DNA of 15,869 bases from JARRRD01 sp037381085 (GTDB taxonomy: Bacteria > Nitrospirota > Thermodesulfovibrionia > Thermodesulfovibrionales > UBA6898). Every line of letters starts with the position of its first letter. The stretch's first letter is position 1. The translations under genes were made by a program, and so were the position numbers. Positions 13,961 through 15,869 of this stretch are shown piece by piece. The stretch lies in the NCBI GenBank assembly GCA_037381085.1, contig JARRRD010000070.1, forward strand, positions 1 through 15,869, given 5' to 3'. The notes beneath the pieces are model-generated. The model searched no databases. It was given only the letters and a program-made list of their open reading frames with translations, and was not told the DNA's origin.

Positions 13961-14395
13961 ATGAAATATCAGGTGGGCAGGCCCGGGAGGGTCGTTGTGG
14001 CGAGGTTTGAAGACAGGGACGATGTGCTCGGGGGTCTTGCGGAACTGGCGAGGAAGGAAGAGATCAGGGCAGCGGTTTTTTATCTTGTCGGGGGTATGCG
14101 GGAAGGGAAACTGGTCGTCGGTCCGGACAAAGATGAGTTTCCCCCCACGCCTGTCTGGAAATCACTGGGGGAAAGCCACGAAGTGGTCGGCTTCGGCACC
14201 ATATTCTGGCAGGGCGATGAACCGAAGATACACTGTCACGCCGCCTTCGGCAAGAAAGACATGGTGAAAGTGGGATGCCTGAGAGAAAGTACCGAGACTT
14301 TCCTCGTACTGGAGGCGGTGATTACCGAAATGGAAGGGATAACGGCAAGGAGGGAGCTCGACCCTGTTTCGGGGATGGTACTTTTAAAAATATAA
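13961..14395 (+). CDS. PCC/PPC-domain protein (DUF296)
   Basis: This 144-residue protein is a single plants-and-prokaryotes-conserved domain (PCC, formerly DUF296). The opening MKYQVGRPGRVVVARFEDRDDVLGGL, the central VGGMREGKLVVGP and PKIHCHAAFGKKD, with the conserved histidine pair H-x-H, are typical. Bacterial members form trimers and are thought to bind small molecules or metal; the DNA-binding role belongs to plant AT-hook fusions, and no AT-hook is seen here. The ATG at 13961 follows AAGGAGA at a good distance. Regulation may involve the palindrome and the 10-bp repeats in its upstream spacer. A family I repeat starts directly after its TAA. Function remains unknown. Confidence 0.88.
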   Translation: MKYQVGRPGRVVVARFEDRDDVLGGLAELARKEEIRAAVFYLVGGMREGKLVVGPDKDEFPPTPVWKSLGESHEVVGFGTIFWQGDEPKIHCHAAFGKKDMVKVGCLRESTETFLVLEAVITEMEGITARRELDPVSGMVLLKI

Positions 14396-14425
14396 GTAAG
14401 AAGTAAGAATGCGGAACGCAGAAGT
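14396..14425 (+). repeat. family I repeat abutting a stop codon (copy C)
   Basis: Immediately after the PCC gene's TAA come GTAAGAAGTAAGAATGCG, then GAACGCA and GAAGT, the same unit set as copy A with the two heptamers swapped. It also lies just beyond the 3' end of the four-helix-bundle gene on the other strand. Confidence 0.7.
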
Positions 14426-14435
14426 GAACTGCAAG

Positions 14436-14801
14436 TCAGCGTTTTTTCACCGTGTTCAGTGAAGATACGAATATCGCTATGAGTTCGTCTGTTTCGTTTA
14501 CCACCGGTTTGATTCCGTCTGCATTGACCAAACCACTCTCGGACAAAAGTTCGAACCAATATGCCGTCTCATCGAGTTCCTGGAGGCAGATCCCCAGTTT
14601 GGCTGCAAACTCTTGAGAAGAGCGGGCTCGGCATCCTTCGCGATAATTTGCGCCGACAGATGTGCCAGCCCGTAAGATTTGTTTCCCAATGATCTGCGCC
14701 TCGTAACTTTTTGGGAGTCTCCCGTATAACTTGATAAGGGCCAGAGCAAACTCCTTGGTCCTCTGTTTCAGATCTTCATTTTGTGCTTTTTCGATCTTCA
14801 T
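14436..14801 (-). CDS. four-helix bundle protein, S23 / 23S rRNA intervening-sequence-protein family
   Basis: The 121-residue protein matches the four-helix bundle family found in 23S rRNA intervening sequences and in many free-standing copies. Landmarks are LKQRTKEFALALIKLYGRLPKS, IGKQILRAGTSVGANYREGCRARSSQEFAAKLGICLQELDETAYWFELL, and a hydrophobic C-terminal helix. Related proteins (Avd) act as pentameric accessory factors of diversity-generating retroelements, but no reverse transcriptase is nearby. The ATG at 14801 has no normal Shine-Dalgarno; a family I-like sequence (GAAGTCAGA) runs into it. Family I repeats in opposite orientation flank the gene, which suggests it may have moved as a cassette. 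Biochemical role unknown. Confidence 0.88.
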   Translation of the reverse strand: MKIEKAQNEDLKQRTKEFALALIKLYGRLPKSYEAQIIGKQILRAGTSVGANYREGCRARSSQEFAAKLGICLQELDETAYWFELLSESGLVNADGIKPVVNETDELIAIFVSSLNTVKKR

Positions 14802-14830
14802 TCTGACTTCTTACTTTTGACTTTTCTTCT

Positions 14831-14867
14831 TTTACTTCTGCATTCTGCGTTCTGCGTTCTTACTTCT
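14831..14867 (-). repeat. family I repeat overlapping the galE stop (copy D)
   Basis: On the minus strand GAAG-TAA-GAACGCA-GAACGCA-GAATGCA-GAAGT follows, and partly encodes, the galE C-terminus; the TAA at 14862-14860 is the galE stop. It has three heptamers where copy A has two. A further degenerate stretch with AAGTAAGAAGTCAGA at 14801-14829 leads into the four-helix-bundle gene. Confidence 0.78.
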
Positions 14868-15843
14868 GGCTTAAATTGAGTTTCTTCTCCCAATTCCATG
14901 CTGTTCTTATTATGTATTCGAGATTGTCGTGAGACGGTTTCCATCGCAGTTCTTTTCTGAGTTTTGAGGAATCGGCAACAAGAGACGGCGGATCTCCGGC
15001 CCTTCTGCCTGCTTCCTTAACGGGGAAATCTATTGCGGTAACCTCCCTCGCCGTTTCGACCACTTCCCTCACGGAATATCCCCGGCCGTATCCGCAGTTA
15101 AAAACCCCGCTGCTACCGCCCGAGGAGAGATGGTCGAGGGCCAGGACATGTGCATCGATCAGGTCATCCACATGGATATAGTCCCGGATGCAGGTGCCGT
15201 CAGGCGTATCATAATCGGTCCCGAATATATTCAGATGATCCCTCAACCCCAGTGCCGTTTTTAGCGCCAGAGTGATCAGATGCGTGGCATTGCGGTATCT
15301 CTGGCCGATCCTTGAAAGGCCGTCCGCCCCTGCGACGTTGAAATATCTCAAAGCCACATATCTCAGGGAAGAAACCTGCGCAATATCCTTTAACGCTCTT
15401 TCTACCATGGCCTTGGACGCGCCGTAGGGGTTTATGGGGAGCAAGGGAGTTTCTTCAGTTACGGGAATTTCTTCGGGCATGCCGTATACGGCGGCGGTGG
15501 ATGAGAACACGAATTTATCGACGCCGAATTCGGTACATGCTTCGATGAGGTTGAGTGCGTTAGAAAAATTGTTCCGGTAATATTTTATCGGCTTGTTGAC
15601 AGACTCCTCAACCTCTATGTGGGCGGCAAAGTGCATGACCGCTTCGAACCTCTCGGCTTTGAAAAGGGCCCGGAGGGTATCCGTATCGGCGAGGTCCGCA
15701 ACAACAAGCCTCCCGTACAAAACAGACGCCTTATGACCTGAGGAAAGGTTATCGTACGCAACAATGTCATGCCCCCCCTCGCCGAGGGTCCTGACCATAT
15801 GGCTCCCGATATACCCCGCCCCGCCCGTAACAAGTATTTTCAT
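14860..15843 (-). CDS. galE: UDP-glucose 4-epimerase
   Basis: The 327-residue extended SDR interconverts UDP-glucose and UDP-galactose, supplying precursors for lipopolysaccharide, exopolysaccharide and glycan synthesis. The NAD-binding GGAGYIG is at 7-13. The catalytic set S115/T116 in SSTAAVYG and Y140-x3-K144 in YGASK is intact. Also typical are ALRYFNVAGAD, CIRDYIHVDDL and FNCGYGRGYSVREVV. Specificity for N-acetylated sugars cannot be excluded. The ATG at 15843 is preceded on the minus strand by AAGGTGAAGGGA. Its last residues (LSQK) and stop codon run into a family I repeat. Confidence 0.95.
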   Translation of the reverse strand: MKILVTGGAGYIGSHMVRTLGEGGHDIVAYDNLSSGHKASVLYGRLVVADLADTDTLRALFKAERFEAVMHFAAHIEVEESVNKPIKYYRNNFSNALNLIEACTEFGVDKFVFSSTAAVYGMPEEIPVTEETPLLPINPYGASKAMVERALKDIAQVSSLRYVALRYFNVAGADGLSRIGQRYRNATHLITLALKTALGLRDHLNIFGTDYDTPDGTCIRDYIHVDDLIDAHVLALDHLSSGGSSGVFNCGYGRGYSVREVVETAREVTAIDFPVKEAGRRAGDPPSLVADSSKLRKELRWKPSHDNLEYIIRTAWNWEKKLNLSQK

Positions 15844-15869
15844 TATCGTCCCTTCACCTTAAAAGAAAG

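Overview
The window reads as a contig from a Gram-negative (diderm), largely anaerobic bacterium with moderately high GC. The diderm call rests on an LptE-type outer-membrane lipoprotein. The anaerobic character rests on a two-subunit iron-sulfur fumarase, a Thermotoga-type single-cluster ferredoxin, a rubrerythrin-like ferritin and a CcdA-type thiol transporter. A short archaeal/Thermotoga-type adenosylhomocysteinase, frequent TTG starts and the leuS-lptE-holA order would fit Nitrospirota or a deltaproteobacterial lineage, but I cannot fix the taxonomy. Runs of N at 1507-1576 and 3802-3813 show a scaffolded draft (metagenome-like) assembly.

Layout. 1-327 is non-coding, with degenerate short repeats and a possible gene fragment at the left edge. 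328-2291 (+) holds a ferritin-like protein and fumarase alpha and beta in one tightly overlapping run; the alpha gene is interrupted by the first N gap. 2370-3257 (+) is an NDUFA9-like atypical SDR, convergent with a universal stress protein (3340-3756, -). 3873-6378 (+) holds metK and ahcY, which make SAM and remove SAH. The ahcY leader can fold into a hairpin whose loop is complementary to the ahcY Shine-Dalgarno. The 3' end of ahcY is then repeated as a perfect 96-bp inverted copy, directly abutting a MOSC-domain gene that has lost its 5' end. This is either a chimeric assembly join or a real inverted duplication. 6955-8186 (+) holds mogA and ccdA, overlapping by ATGA.

8385-12250 (+) is leuS-lptE-holA, convergent with rpsT (12231-12524, -), which overlaps holA by 20 bp. 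12612-13744 (+) is a translationally coupled pair: a divergent deoxyhypusine-synthase-fold protein and a ferredoxin. Then come a PCC/DUF296 protein (13961-14395, +), a four-helix-bundle S23-like protein (14436-14801, -) and galE (14860-15843, -).

Two repeat families run through the spacers. Family I is built on 7-bp units (GAAYGCA) and sits directly on or after the stop codons of four genes, in the same orientation as the gene each time. Family II consists of TCTGCG units at 10-11-bp spacing. Related heptamer tracts lie upstream of leuS and, in frame, inside leuS. I saw no rRNA, tRNA, CRISPR, transposase or phage gene, and no convincing intrinsic terminator. The best candidates for undescribed biology are the DHS-like/ferredoxin pair, the ahcY leader pseudoknot and the stop-codon-associated repeats. 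The inverted repeat at ahcY/MOSC should be treated first as a possible assembly fault.
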